64,000 nt of DNA. Origin: Nomia melanderi (lineage: Eukaryota; Arthropoda; Insecta; Hymenoptera; Halictidae). Shown in pieces: positions 13,101 to 25,020 of the stretch; position 1 is the first letter of the stretch; the number at the start of each line of letters is the position of its first letter. The DNA is taken from the NCBI RefSeq assembly GCF_051020985.1, contig NC_135003.1:8859501-8923500 (forward strand), given 5' to 3'. The notes below the pieces were generated by a model, which saw only the letters and a program-made list of their open reading frames with translations, searched no databases and was not told the origin of the DNA. Position numbers and translations under genes: made by a program.

Positions 13101-16100
13101 GGGTTCTATTTTAACCGTTCAAGTGTAAATTCGTGTGGACGGTTGCGAAGCCTACGCGAACAATGTTGTGTAAACGGCACGTTGGAATAAAAGGGAATAC
13201 CGTTAATTGTTTCGTTCGGCCGGACGCGAGTCTACGTCGGAACATAATTGGTCATAAAGAAACAATCATTATGCAACACTCGGGCCCGCTTAAGCGGTCG
13301 TCTAGCGGCAGAGAGAAGCCCGGGCTTCCCACTTACCGTTAAACGAACCGTGTATCGATAACCATCGATAAATCCGAGGGCGCGCTCCGTGAATAGGCGA
13401 CAACGCCGACGTCCGCGTTCCCTTGTGTTAATGCGCTCGCACAAAGGAACTCCCACGGACGCGTTTGTCTCGTCGGGTCCGCGGTATTATTAATTGCATC
13501 ATTATCCCGCGTCCGCTCGCGTTTGCCCAAACAAATGCTAATCGGCCGAACGTCCTCCCTATTACGACCGCGAACGTCTCCCCGATTACTGCGGACGACT
13601 CGATTCGCGGACCGATGGCCAATGTGCTCCCGAGCGAAAGTACGGGCCGAGCCTCTGTGAAACGACCGCGACTAATAGAATCACTTTCTCGCGGATTCTT
13701 TCCACGCGATGCGGGTTAACTGTTTGTAGTTTAGTGGTACACGTGGTGTAACAGTAATGTTGCAAGATTCACTGATGTCCCGGTAATTCGTGAATATCAA
13801 ACGTTTCAATTTTATGCCTCTCGACGGAGATGATTGTAAACATTCCAATTTTCGGATTTTCGATCAGGATAACTGTGACCATTGAATTCTTCAATCGTGT
13901 ATTTCTCGTTGTTCTCTCTAATTTGGAGAATATAGCTTTGGAAACTTAGGTTTTTGGTAATAGTCGAATACGTTAGGTCAATGAATTTATATTCAAGCTT
14001 CAAGTAGTAACGTTTATTGAAACATGCAACGTTGAAGGGTACAACGAAAGACAGCCACTTTATGTGTAACGATGCAATATTAATGTTACAATTGTGCACA
14101 AGCTGTTACGATCGGCAATGGTTTTTGACAAGACGTGTCGATTCTTCGTAAGGGAATGTGGCTCGCCCTATTTCGCGCGGCGCGGAGAAAAATAACAAAT
14201 GCATAGCAGTTAATAAGGACCTGGGTCGGAATATCGAGTAAATATTTCTCAGAACGTTTTTCCCTTATTAATTCCCTTGATTTCCACGCGACCCGACGAT
14301 TTTTCCACGAAGGAAGCCACGATGAATCGGTCCCGGGCGAAGAATCGAGACAAAAAGACACGATTCAATGGATTATTTGTGCCCGCGGAAATGGGAGCGA
14401 CGAGTGAATACGCGAAAGCGGACGATTGCGGTCGTGTTGCGTTAATTATCATGGCACGAAGTCGCGTTTCAATTTTCCTGCGCTTTCTCAATGGGCCGCG
14501 AATGAAAAAGCGAAGAAAACCGGCTCCCCGGTGAAACCGGGGCCGCGGATTCGATTATAATTATCAGACTTATTATCGCACTCGGCCGGGATTCACCGGC
14601 AAATCGATCGAATTGTGTCACGGATATTCAATTTCATTTAAATTACAAACTCCAACGCTGATATGATTATTTTTAACGAACTCTATTAAAATTTTTAGAG
14701 GAATTAAATCTGTACAATTCTGGAAAAAGGAATTTTGCGAAACAGACGTTCAAAGACAATAGATCGCAACAGAAAATTATTTATTGATTCACGTCAAAGT
14801 ATAGGCTATATTATATAGAATTTATAAAAATGCCAAGCATACAGATCAATGAGATTACTTCTCAGAAGCAGATCAGCGTGAAGTAGGCTTAATCATTGAA
14901 TTTCATGCATTCACTGAGCAATTAAACAGAATACAATAAAGCACTGTATTACACGGTGTTCAAATGGAATCATTAAAAAAAAACATTATCTATGGTAATT
15001 AAATTTGCTTGAAACCTATTGTGCATAAATTAGTTCACATGAGTTTATGTTATCGTACACATATATCCACGGTTCATTAACGAGTTTCTAGAGAACTATT
15101 CAGATATTAAATTATCATTCAATGTTCAAGACATAAATATTTCAATTGAAAAATATAGCAAACATTCTGCTACGATTATGACAATAATAGGTTGCGCAAT
15201 GTGAAAAAATTGATTTCGATTCGTCACCTTGACTGACCACAAGTCCACCGTCGGCGATACTGCGAAGTCCGCCGCGATACACGGTCGACGGCTAATTAAA
15301 TCCAATTAAAATGGCCTCGATAAAACGATCGTTCGAGGAACGCGAAAAATTCCGGCAAGCTTTCGGCGAGATGTTCGTCAACGCCGGTAATACGTTCCGC
15401 TAACGGCACCAAGAATGTTTTAATCTTGAACGCCAGGAATGGAAATTATTAACCGAACGCGTGGACGTTGGAAAATCGAATAAAAAGCAAGGAAAAACGA
15501 ACAGAAGCATCGCCGTAGCACATGAAATTCGCGTTCACTGTCAAACATTACCGTTTTTACGTCACCGTCTAATTCAACGCGCTACGCTGGTTTGAAGAGG
15601 CGCGGAACGCACAAGCACAAAATAAAACTATGACCGGATTTACAGTGCGATAAAAGTAAAAATTTAACATTTCCCGTACGGCGCGGGCTTTAATATTTTT
15701 TCGTATATTAAATTTAAGGTCGTGCACGGCCGGCCGGGCGTTTTATTTTAGTACGCGTGTCGTGAATAAACAAGTATACTTATCATTCATTTGGATACGA
15801 AGAGACACTTCAAGTGTACTTTTCTGGTGCTTTTAAATTCTCCGAGGGTGCAGTTTATGTAAATTTATCAGGCTCGTCGCAGTAAATCGTTGGATGTTCC
15901 CCGAAGAATGATTAAAATTGTGAAATTTCAGTATTTTCTAAGTATCTTTCAAGATATATTCTATTCATTGTACCATAATTGGAAGACATTAGACAACAAT
16001 ATTACAATGAAAGTTATTCTTCCCCTAATGTTCGTGCGATATTCTTAAAATCATAGCAATCTGAATGGAACCATCACTTGCGTTCCGTTCATTTAATAAT

Positions 16101-17765
16101 TCCATGCATAAACCTTCTCACGCGACACTATTAAAATTTAAATCTTTAACGACTGAATTTATAATAACGACGGAAAGAAGAATGAAGAGAAACGTTAAGG
16201 AAGATCGTTTCGTCCTGAATCCCCGCTATTAAATTCGTCACAAAGGCGAAGAATTTTCTCATTGAGCAGAAATTAACAAAATAAACAAAAGTTTGATCTT
16301 CCAGCGTTCCTTATTGTACTGATAAAGGACGTAAAAGTCTTCCGAGTTGTCTCTCATTCAACACCCACAATTATCTCAATCCATTCATCTCCTCCCACAC
16401 AACATCTAAAAACGTTTCCACAATACCGTTCCCAGAGGTTTCAATTAAATTTTCCGCGAGCAAGATCGACGCGGTTCCGACGGCGATCGCCGCGAGAGAA
16501 CGCTGAATAGTGTTAGATCCTATGCGCGCCGCGCATACGGAGTAGCTGTTTCATGTCCAATTTATTTCCGGGAAAACGAGCGCAGTAAAGCAACTCGCGG
16601 CGGCTCCGCTCTACGTGAGAAACGATACATACGGTATGCTTGCTCATAATATTTGCGAGTACATTTTTTAGCATTCGCGGGCGTGTGCTCGAGGCGGAGC
16701 GCGGAAGAAGGGACGTGCGTACACGTTTCCAGAGCGTGGTAAACGCGCTGGAAAGGTCAACCCTTTGAAGACGAACGTTGAGATATCGAAGACATTATAC
16801 TTCTATGTAAAGAGGGAAAAAATTGCAAATCAATAATATATTATTATACATAATTATTTTAACGATATTCGATAGTTTATTTGATTTCGGTATGGCGTCG
16901 TAATAAACTGTTGAAGTTTTATATAATAGTAATCGATCTTTTCTTAATGCTGTAGATACGTTGGTTATTTTTCTATAAATACTACTGATGTTTACTGTAG
17001 AATGTTATCGTACAACGTTGAAATATGTAGTAATACACTCGATGCGTTTATACTTTAGCTTCAATTTTCCGTGAACGATTGAAACGTTCGAATAATTACG
17101 GACGATAGTGTGTAACACAATTTCACGAAATATTCGTTCGCGGACAGTTAAACTGGACGAATCGATGCATTTAAATTCGTAAAGTAACAGCCAGTTTTTC
17201 GTTGTGTAGCCCGCGAGCAACGTGATTTCGTGGATGGAACTCGCAGCATTCGGCCAGACACATTCGTCCATTTATATTTCCGTCTTTCATGTAAGTAGCT
17301 TTATTTGAAAAAGCACATTAGACGGCCGCCTACGTGCCCCGTCCTGTTTCACTTTGGACCCGGTCCAAATACGAAAATCATCTCTATACCGGGATACCCC
17401 TCCGGATATAATGTGTCGCAGTGGAAATTTGTAACCTTGGCATTTAGTGAGACTCCTTGCGGATCGTCGGATTCCTACTATCCGTTAATCACCTTCATCG
17501 ATTCCGCGCGATGCTAATCTCGATGCCCAGCAAGTTGGTTCACGAATATAGTTGCTGCGAAATTAGGAAGTCAATCGAAGATGCTATTTGGATTCTGACC
17601 TTGACACTTCGTCAGTGGTAGCTTCCCTGTTGTCTTTCCGCTTATTTGCGGATTCCAACTGAATTCGGTTTTCTTGGTATTTTAATTTTGTTTTATATTA
17701 ATTTCGCGATGCTTTAATCAATATGTTCAAGGACGGAGTACCACGATTTTGAAAAGTTTTCTTTA
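13100..17765. other. Non-coding block
   Basis: GC-rich at 13130-13710 (ORFs open on both strands), AT-rich at 13713-14270, GC-rich at 14270-14610, AT-rich at 14630-15220, GC-rich at 15220-15760, AT-rich to 16420, GC-rich at 16440-16750, then AT-rich. The AT-rich part at 13713 opens with TTAACTGTTTG, and the one at 16755 with TCAACCCTTTG. Both resemble TTAA-element ends, but I found no matching far end. No RNA gene is seen. Confidence 0.5.
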
Positions 17766-18029
17766 ATTTGAATTTATATATTTGAAACTGAATATTTGAA
17801 ATTGAACCTAGGAATTCGAATATTTGAAATCGAATATTTGAAATTGATACTTGAGTTTGAATATTTGAAATTGATACTTGATTTTGATACTTGATTTTGA
17901 ATATTTGAAGTTGAGTATTTGAAACTGAATGATTGAATGATTGAATGATTGAATACTTGAATTGGAATACTTGAATTTGAATACCCAAATTAGAATACTT
18001 GAATTTGAATATTCCAATTCGAATTTCTG
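17766..18029. repeat. Minisatellite, ~15-bp unit related to TTGAATATTTGAAAT
   Basis: About 260 bp of imperfect head-to-tail copies of a 12-16-bp unit, with variants GAATATTTGAAATTGA, TACTTGATTTTGA and TACTTGAATTTGA. An embedded run of GATTGAAT repeats lies at about 17930-17955. Minus-strand frames at 17698-17988 and 17808-18017 are repetitive Ile/Gln/Phe/Ser-rich translations of this repeat and are not genes. Confidence 0.85.
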
Positions 18030-21000
18030 AAAAATATATTCGCGGATTCCCGAAAGGAATTCATAAATCTCGCATCTGCCGGAACGGAGCCACGCGTTAA
18101 AAGGTTAAGTCCGTTCTAATGAACAGGAAACGTAATAATAGACGAAGTACCCGATCCTCGATTCTTCAGAATTTAAATCACTGGGATGCATACACCGCGG
18201 GACCAGCGTTCATGATTAATTTATACCCGCACGACGAATGTAAATTCATTATAACCATAAAGTATGGCTAATTGGAAGCGTAAATCTTGAACGGCCAGAC
18301 GGACGGTCCGCAATTACGATCAAAAAAAGAGGCGGACGAGGATCGGGGAACTATCAAAAGGTACTGAACCGCGTGTGGCATTTACGAGGTCTTTTCGAAA
18401 AAATCCGGAGCCTGTGGCTCCCGCTGCGCGGTGTGCTCGCGGTGCAGTGCCACGGGTTTATTCCGTCCGCTTAATGTTAAAGGGACATTAATGTATAATT
18501 TACATTCGGCCAATTAAAGGCCAATTAGATACGAAGCGTTTTCGTTTCGCGAGAGGGCTATGCTATAAAATGGCGTGTGCGCCGCACGCCCTTCTGGGAC
18601 ACCATCGCAGGCGGACGCTTTGATGTCGACCTTTACAAAAAAAAATTATCCCGCATGTCCGACTTGTTACTATGTAAACGCACCCCGTCGCGGAATTTTT
18701 CTTTTCGTCAATTACCTTTTTACCGTTATCTTTCCCCCTTATTTTTCTCCGTTCTGCCGACTACGTCGACAAACATCACTACCCGTTGCTTCGGTCACGA
18801 ACGATTCGCACCGGCGTATTTCGAAATAGCGAAAAAAAGGATGCTCGAAAATGCGACGGAATCACGGTAGGAAATAATGAAATTAGTAGCGGTGCGGCTG
18901 AACAGCGCTGCGTAACACCGCGCTCTGAAAAATAACGACGAATTCGAATTGCAGATTCGCCACGCGTGCTGCTCGGGTTACATTATTATGTCGCTGTAAT
19001 GTTACGGGAGTTCGGTGATTGGACACGACTGGTTCGCGGTGGAAAGAAATTGCTGTAAAAATCTATGTCTGAATTAACCCTCCGGGCCGAATTTGTTTTC
19101 GGCACTATAACAAAATTTGCGCAGTATGAAATTAATAAATATCAACTTGTGAATACGGATTAACAATTTATTCCGTAGTATTAATAACTTCATTCGAACG
19201 AATATATTTTGTAATTTTGAAGTGACAATGACATTGCACGTTTACGCCTGCGTATATACAAGTCTCAGTTGATTCATTATTTAATTTCATTCGTCATTTT
19301 CAAAATTATGAATTAATTGATTTCAGATATCATTAACCGCAAAACAACTGTTCTTCTGAAACATTCCAACTGCACTTATTTGTCTTTGCGTTTACGCCCA
19401 TCTTGCCGCAATACTGCTTTAACTGCATCATATAATACGACAGTAAACGACTGTACATTTCCTCCGAGCCTCTTTAAGAATAAACAAAACAGTATCATCA
19501 TTCCCATGTTACTTCTCTCTATCGCCAAAATCTCGTAAACAACAAATTCAATTAACATTCACGTCTCATCTCGACACTCGATCATACCAAGCCACGTTCC
19601 CTAACACCCGTTCCACCAGCAAAAAAAAAAAATAACAAGTAAAATATTCAACACGATCAATCCATAAATTCACGCAAACCGCCGGCATTGAATCAATCCA
19701 CATCTTTCCACAACAAGAAACATTCGAACTGAATATTCACTTTCGAGTCAAATTGACCGGAACGATGGTTGAACGCGTTACTCGTCTAGACGCGAACGAT
19801 TACCATAATACCCAATATCGATCGATCGAAAAGAATCCGCGAACGGTCCGCCCACTGTTTACATCTATCCCGCGTCTAGGGGGACGCTTTCTATCCGTAG
19901 AAACCGCGAACGGTCATCGCGGGTCCAGTTCGGGAACGGCAGTGCGGCGCTTTCTAACGGAAAATCAATTTCCATAAATCGAGCCGCGGCTCGTTCGCGT
20001 CGGCGAGGGCGCGCGGGGACGGGTGAGAGTTGTAGGGGGCGATGCAAATGAATTCGCGGGGAATAAAGGTCCAGCGGTCGCGGGACAGCCGCTTTCCAAC
20101 GGTAAATTAATTCGCGGTGGGTAAAAGTTACGCGGCACGCCGTTCGTAGGAATGTAAATAAGAAGAGTGGACCAGGTAAGATGGACGCTTTTATTCGTGG
20201 CCGGGACTGTTTAACCGGCTAACTGTACAAATGAGAGAAACAGGAACACGGTCCCCGAGCGTTCTCGCGCGCGCGCCCGTTTGCCCGCGGCCCTGGAACC
20301 GAGCCGCGCGTAGTTTGGTGGGGTGGAACGAGGGGAAAAAAGGCGTCCTCCGACGCCGCCGCGTGGAAACCTGTCCTTAATTGATAGGAAATTCCTGCGA
20401 GTGCGAGTACCTGCCAGATTTTTCAACGTCCGTAACAGGTTGGAACTGGATACCTCGCGACGATTTGTAATCCGCGCGCCTCGATCGCGCGGCCCTCTGT
20501 CCTCGTCACCCGCTCCAATGGCCGCGAGAGCTTAGGACGCTCGAGTGATCCTCGCCGGTTCTTATCCGTCGACACCGACGATAAATTCTCCGGCGATCGA
20601 CTTCCCTTCTGTGGGAACCGTGACCGAAGACCTTCCCCTGCCAGTTTCGGTTTCATTCGATTTCTACGAAGAGGATGTTCCAGCGTTTGGATTTGATTCG
20701 TTAGGGAGAAATGTTTTGCGATTGTTTCGAGGGCAAGTGGAAATGATCGTTGGAGGATTTTCTGTTGGTTTGGTGGTTGAGTAGATTATTTTGAGATGAT
20801 ATGGTGGAACTTGTAAGTAGCAGTGCTTGGAAAAATCTATGTTTTTTCGAAGGCTTAGTTAGCCAGTTTTCTACATAGAGTTTGATTATATTATAATCGT
20901 AGATTTTGTTTTTGTTTTCTAGTTTTATGGTTAATTACGTGTTACTTACATGATTGGAAAACCGTAAAGTTGATGTGGCAATTTAGAGCTGCATATGACG

Positions 21001-21581
21001 GTATGAGGTTAAGAAAATATACGCGTGAAGTAAATGACACGGCGTAACATGAAGATGTCAGGATCGATTAGTAGCTAAGTACGGTGGCGACTGGCTAACT
21101 GTTATAGTTTCTACATCATTGGCTGTCGCGCGGTTACCGTCTTTTTCTGGAGCCGGCGGATGAAGCAAGCATTCAGTTTATCTACGATCAATGATCGATG
21201 AAGACTGAAAACGTCTAATAAACTTGCCTTGATAACTGTCCAGCCCTATAGCTTCTGAATACGTTATATCGTACACTGATTGGAGCGTGCATAACATTGC
21301 TTTCTACACTTTAAAGTATGCCGTCTTGACTTCTTAATAGACTGTAAATTTTATGCTTTTATAATATCCATTACAGTCTGCAACTAATTACATTGCAGAT
21401 ATTAATAGCGTGCTCATGGCATATATGTTTTATTCAAAATTGAATATAACTTTCAACACGATGGTTACAGAGGAATTTTCATATTGTACGAAGAATGCGA
21501 TGATAATATGTGATATAAAATAATTAAACTGTTAACAGTTACATTTGACTCACTGAAATTCACCAACTAATTTGGTTTATT
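18030..21581. other. Non-coding block
   Basis: GC-rich at 18060-19070, AT-rich at 19075-19740, GC-rich at 19760-20640, then AT-rich. TTAACCCTCCGGGCC at 19076 looks like a piggyBac-type terminus, but no partner end was found. A TATAAAA match at 18562 stands alone. TTAACCGGCTAACTGT at 20211 resembles the MITE terminus at 60970, but the sequence after it does not. No convincing gene is present. Confidence 0.5.
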
Positions 21582-21629
21582 CGAATTTCTTTATACTTTA
21601 CCCGAATTTCTTTATACTTTATTCGAATT
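21582..21629 (+). repeat. 21-bp tandem repeat, about 2.3 copies
   Basis: CGAATTTCTTTATACTTTA occurs at 21582 and 21603, followed by a partial third copy CGAATT. The 60-codon frame across it shows the repeat as NFFILYPNFFILY and is not credible as a gene. Confidence 0.7.
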
Positions 21630-22591
21630 CAACATATTTTCTCAAATTCATGTTAAGCCTTGCGTACATTTCTACAACATTTCGACTAGCAACTTCTACA
21701 CATTTTTCGAGAATATCACAGACCACTCCAAACCTTCATTTATTATCACCCTAACACTAGTTCACTCAAATCGAATATTCCTATAAACGTCAATTACCAA
21801 AACGTCAACAACACTATAGACCTGAATTATCCACGCAAGAACTAATCTCCAAAAGTCAACAAGAAAAAATCACGAATCAACAGCGCATCGATTTCCTTCC
21901 CTCCGTTCTCAGCCTAGTAATCAACCGAAATTCAAGAGTATCTATAGAAAAAGTCGTAAGTGCCAACCTTAAACTTTTAAGGAGACAGCAAATTCCACAC
22001 CATTGCGTTGAACGTTATATTATAATAACGTCATCTTTCAATATTATCAGCATTACAGGCTACTGCTATTATTAATGACCACTAACAACAGCAAAACTTG
22101 CGCTTAAATCCTACGCTACAGCATAAGGACAAAAAAGGAAATAGGACTTACAGTTCCTACAAGAACTCTTCAATCCACCCTTTCCTGTGCGACTGCAGCG
22201 TCCCGTTCGCGGCGAAACATCGTGAGCCCGTTCTCTTCGCGTTTCGATGGCCCAATAAAAGAGCTGCCGCGTGATTCGTCCGGCACCGGATTCCGTTATC
22301 CCCGATTCCATTGACAGATAATCCCCGGCACCCGCGAAAGTAGATCCCGGCCTCTGGTAAGACACGGCCGGGTACACGCAAGCACGGCCCGTGTTCGCCG
22401 ATCGCCGTGTACGCGGAACACCCATAAATTTATCGGGTACGCGTCCACGCGATATCGGGTTAATTCCTGGTGGAACGTCGCGGCGCCGTGCTTACGTAGG
22501 TGCGTGCGCAATTAACGACAGAGAGCCGAGTATAATGAAGACCGGTCGGGCACTGTCCCGGGGAACAGCTGCGGACGAAGCTGAACAGTAG
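21630..22591. other. Non-coding block leading into a promoter-like patch
   Basis: AT-rich to 22160 with nothing recognised, then GC-rich with ORFs on both strands. A + frame at 22391-22591 ends at a TAG (22589-22591) and is in the same frame as the candidate exon downstream. It has no recognised motif. Confidence 0.45.
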
Positions 22592-22794
22592 GCTGGCCGT
22601 GTCGGACGGAGCGAGACGAGAGAGACCAGTTCATTAGCGACACTCACGGACTGCCTCGGAGACATCTGTTTTATTTATTCGCTTATTTTTCACCTACTCC
22701 GTCCACAGCCGCCTTCGCGTTTCACTCGCGCCACCGAGCACGTTTTAAGCCGCAGATACACCGGCAGAAAACTCGCGACATTTTTCGCCGTTAG
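22592..22794 (+). promoter_or_regulatory. Candidate promoter / 5' leader
   Basis: A GC-rich, CpG-containing stretch that includes GACGAGAGAGACCAGTTCAT at about 22614-22633, where CCAGTTC resembles an arthropod initiator (TCAGTY) behind a short GAGAGA run. It is followed by a pyrimidine-rich interval and CATTTTTCGCCGTTAG (AG at 22793-22794), an acceptor-like site. No TATA box stands at the expected distance. The reading as promoter or leader is inferred from base order and from the protein-like frame that follows. Confidence 0.22.
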
Positions 22795-22951
22795 GGACTC
22801 TGATAACGTGTGTGAACGCATCGAAGATTTCTGGTGGCAAGTTGAGTCCATTTACGATAGCAATCAAATGGCACAGGAGTGTGAATACTGGAAATCGCTA
22901 GCGGGAGAAATGTTGCAAATTGCTTGCTGGTGTAGGTGCACTTACGTTTGA
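22795..22951 (+). CDS. Candidate unassigned coding exon or short ORF
   Basis: Reading in the frame of 22796, the sequence is open from 22592 to a TGA at 22949-22951. From 22796 it encodes a balanced, acidic, Trp/Cys-rich segment including ERIEDFWWQVESIYDSNQ, then MAQECEYWKSLAGEMLQ, then IACWC. The first ATG is at 22868 and would give a 27-residue peptide if unspliced. As an exon it could start after the acceptor-like TTAG at 22794 and end at TGTAG|GTGCAC (22935/22936), though that donor is weak. There is no upstream in-frame ATG, so the part before 22868 would need an exon further 5'. I do not recognise the protein. Against coding: frames of this length arise by chance in GC-rich DNA here. 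Confidence 0.27.
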
Positions 22952-25020
22952 GATTCGGGGATATCTCGTTCGATTAGCAACGGTTTTCGTGATCGAACTC
23001 TTGTTTTGTAATAGTTTTCGGTTGAACGGGAACGAGAGAGTTGTTTTATAACATGAAATTCTGAAATATTAGGATAATTATTGGGTGAATATGAATCTTG
23101 GATTGTCTAATGAAAGAGATAAATGAATATTATAGAGTATTTTAATTATTTTCTGTAAACAGAATTTCAATGGTACTATAATTGCAGTGTGATCGACATT
23201 CGATGGTTACATTCAGTATGAACACAGATAGACTGTAAGATATATTAATTTAGCAAGGAGAGTACCAATGATAGTATTAATTTCAGGGTATTCTTAATCG
23301 ACGAAGTAGTTTAAAAATATCCTGAAGTGTCTTACTGGACAACCATAAGAGGTTACTAAGCACGATATAATACATTACTGTCTATAAGCTCCATTTTTTC
23401 TTCGATCTATAACCTGGAGTCAGCAGCACAATGAAGTACAAGCTCATAATTAGAACACTAATTCATCAATGTCCCATCTTCCTACTTCATTACGTACCAC
23501 AACATCGATTCTCCAATATTACAAGTTCGTAATTTATTACAAATTACAGGATAAATTTATCGGCATGACGAATTCCTATCTTGCTACATATTCAACACAA
23601 CTCAACAGAAATTTAGATTTCGATACTTAACATAACAGTCACAAAATACATCTCCAATACACCATAACCCAGTTCCAGAAGGGTCGCTTTAAAAACCGCC
23701 ACCTTGAAAAACCGCTTCGCGCGAGAAGCTCCCTTTAACATCCAGAAGTAAAACCAACTGATCGCAGAAGAGCAAAAAGTGCTGGAACAGGGTAGCAATG
23801 AATAAGAGGAAGCCGGTCCAAAGAAAACAGGAAGTGAACACCCTATGAAAAAATAGAGCAGAAGAAAAGAAACAACCACGCGCCAGATGTAGGAAGGGAG
23901 ATGGAGTCACGCGGGTCGGCCTGCGAAAAACAAATTTTCCGAGGCCAGGTCCTTCCCCATCGAACGGTGACCGCAAAACCGCCAATTTTCCCGATCGGCG
24001 TACGTGCTGGAAAGGGCGGCGGATCGTGGGGTGGGCGGTTAGGTAGAAGAGTAGCGGCAGGAGAGTGCAGACGAGGAACAGGAACGGAGGACGCAACGTA
24101 GGAAGGGAGTGACGGGGCAGAACCGGGGCGACGAGCGACAACAGGTTGAATTAATTGACAAAGATAGCATTTTCCGCGTCGACGTGCCCACCTAAACGCA
24201 AATATTCGATTGCGCTCGGCTGGTTCTAGGGTCACACACAGAGGCTTGGCGACAGGGTACGTAGAGCAGGCGAGGAGGAGGAGTAGGAGGAGTGCAGCGG
24301 GACGGATCAGAGCTGCCGCGCCGTTGGAGGAACAGAGACCAAGAACGGTGTTTGCGAAGGTGGAAGAGAGAGAAAGACAGGCCGGGTGGGTGAAACACGG
24401 TGGGTGGATGGTCGGGAGTGGGCCCGCGGTTCGGTTGATCGAACACATTTTAATCAATTCCATTAGTCCGGCCTGTAACCGTCCACACGGATATTTGACG
24501 GTGCTCGTGATGGTGAGCGTGCCCTGGCCTGTCGCGCGCGCGTGCTCGTTCTCTTCCTACTGAAACCAACGGGCACGGTGGGAGAGGGAGACGGTGTCCT
24601 TTCGTCTCTGTCCAACTTCCGCGGGTGTGGATATGCTCTCACGGTGGTGGAGACCGATAGGTAGCCGCCGAACGGTCCCGGCCGGTTTACGAACCGGCGA
24701 GGGCGTCGGTCGCTGGTTCGCCAGCGACGTCATCGTTTCGGTTTACACGCGCCAATCATCGGCCGACTAATTGGTCGGTACTCCGCGACCGATTCCGCGC
24801 TCCATCGATTCCGTGCGGCCCGGCACCGCCGGCCACCGCACCCCTGTCCAAATCACGCGCGTTTTCGTCGGAATATATCGCGATTAATGGCGTTACTCGC
24901 GTGTCCCCGCGTTTACCGCCTGTCACCCGGCCGCATGGCACCCGCCGACCGTTTTCTCGCGACGTTCACGCCTTCCGGTGTTCGAGGATCGTTGCAGTTC
25001 ATGGTTTATGGGTTCAGATG
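22952..25020. other. Non-coding block; AT-rich then purine-rich GC DNA
   Basis: 22960-23690 is AT-rich without visible structure. From 23880 to 24470 the + strand is purine-rich (GGAGGAGGAGTAGGAGGAG near 24275). Its complement gives the 206-codon minus frame at 23843-24463, a Leu/Pro/Arg-rich translation with no recognised domain that I regard as spurious. 24470-25020 is GC-rich with CG-alternating GCGCGCGCG near 24535. Confidence 0.5.

Noticed and set aside
17698..18017. Repetitive FKYSNSSI-type ORFs resembling a repeat protein
   Set aside because: They are the minisatellite read in two frames. The repeat is in the DNA and tolerates any frame.
20211..20230. TTAACCGGCTAACTGTAC resembling the MITE terminus at 60970
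   Set aside because: The sequence inward is GC-rich and lacks the GATACT subterminal motif, and no opposite end is present.
23843..24463. 206-codon minus-strand frame with a Leu run resembling a signal peptide
   Set aside because: The Leu and Pro runs come from GGAGGAGTAGGAGG-type simple sequence on the other strand, and overlapping frames are equally open.
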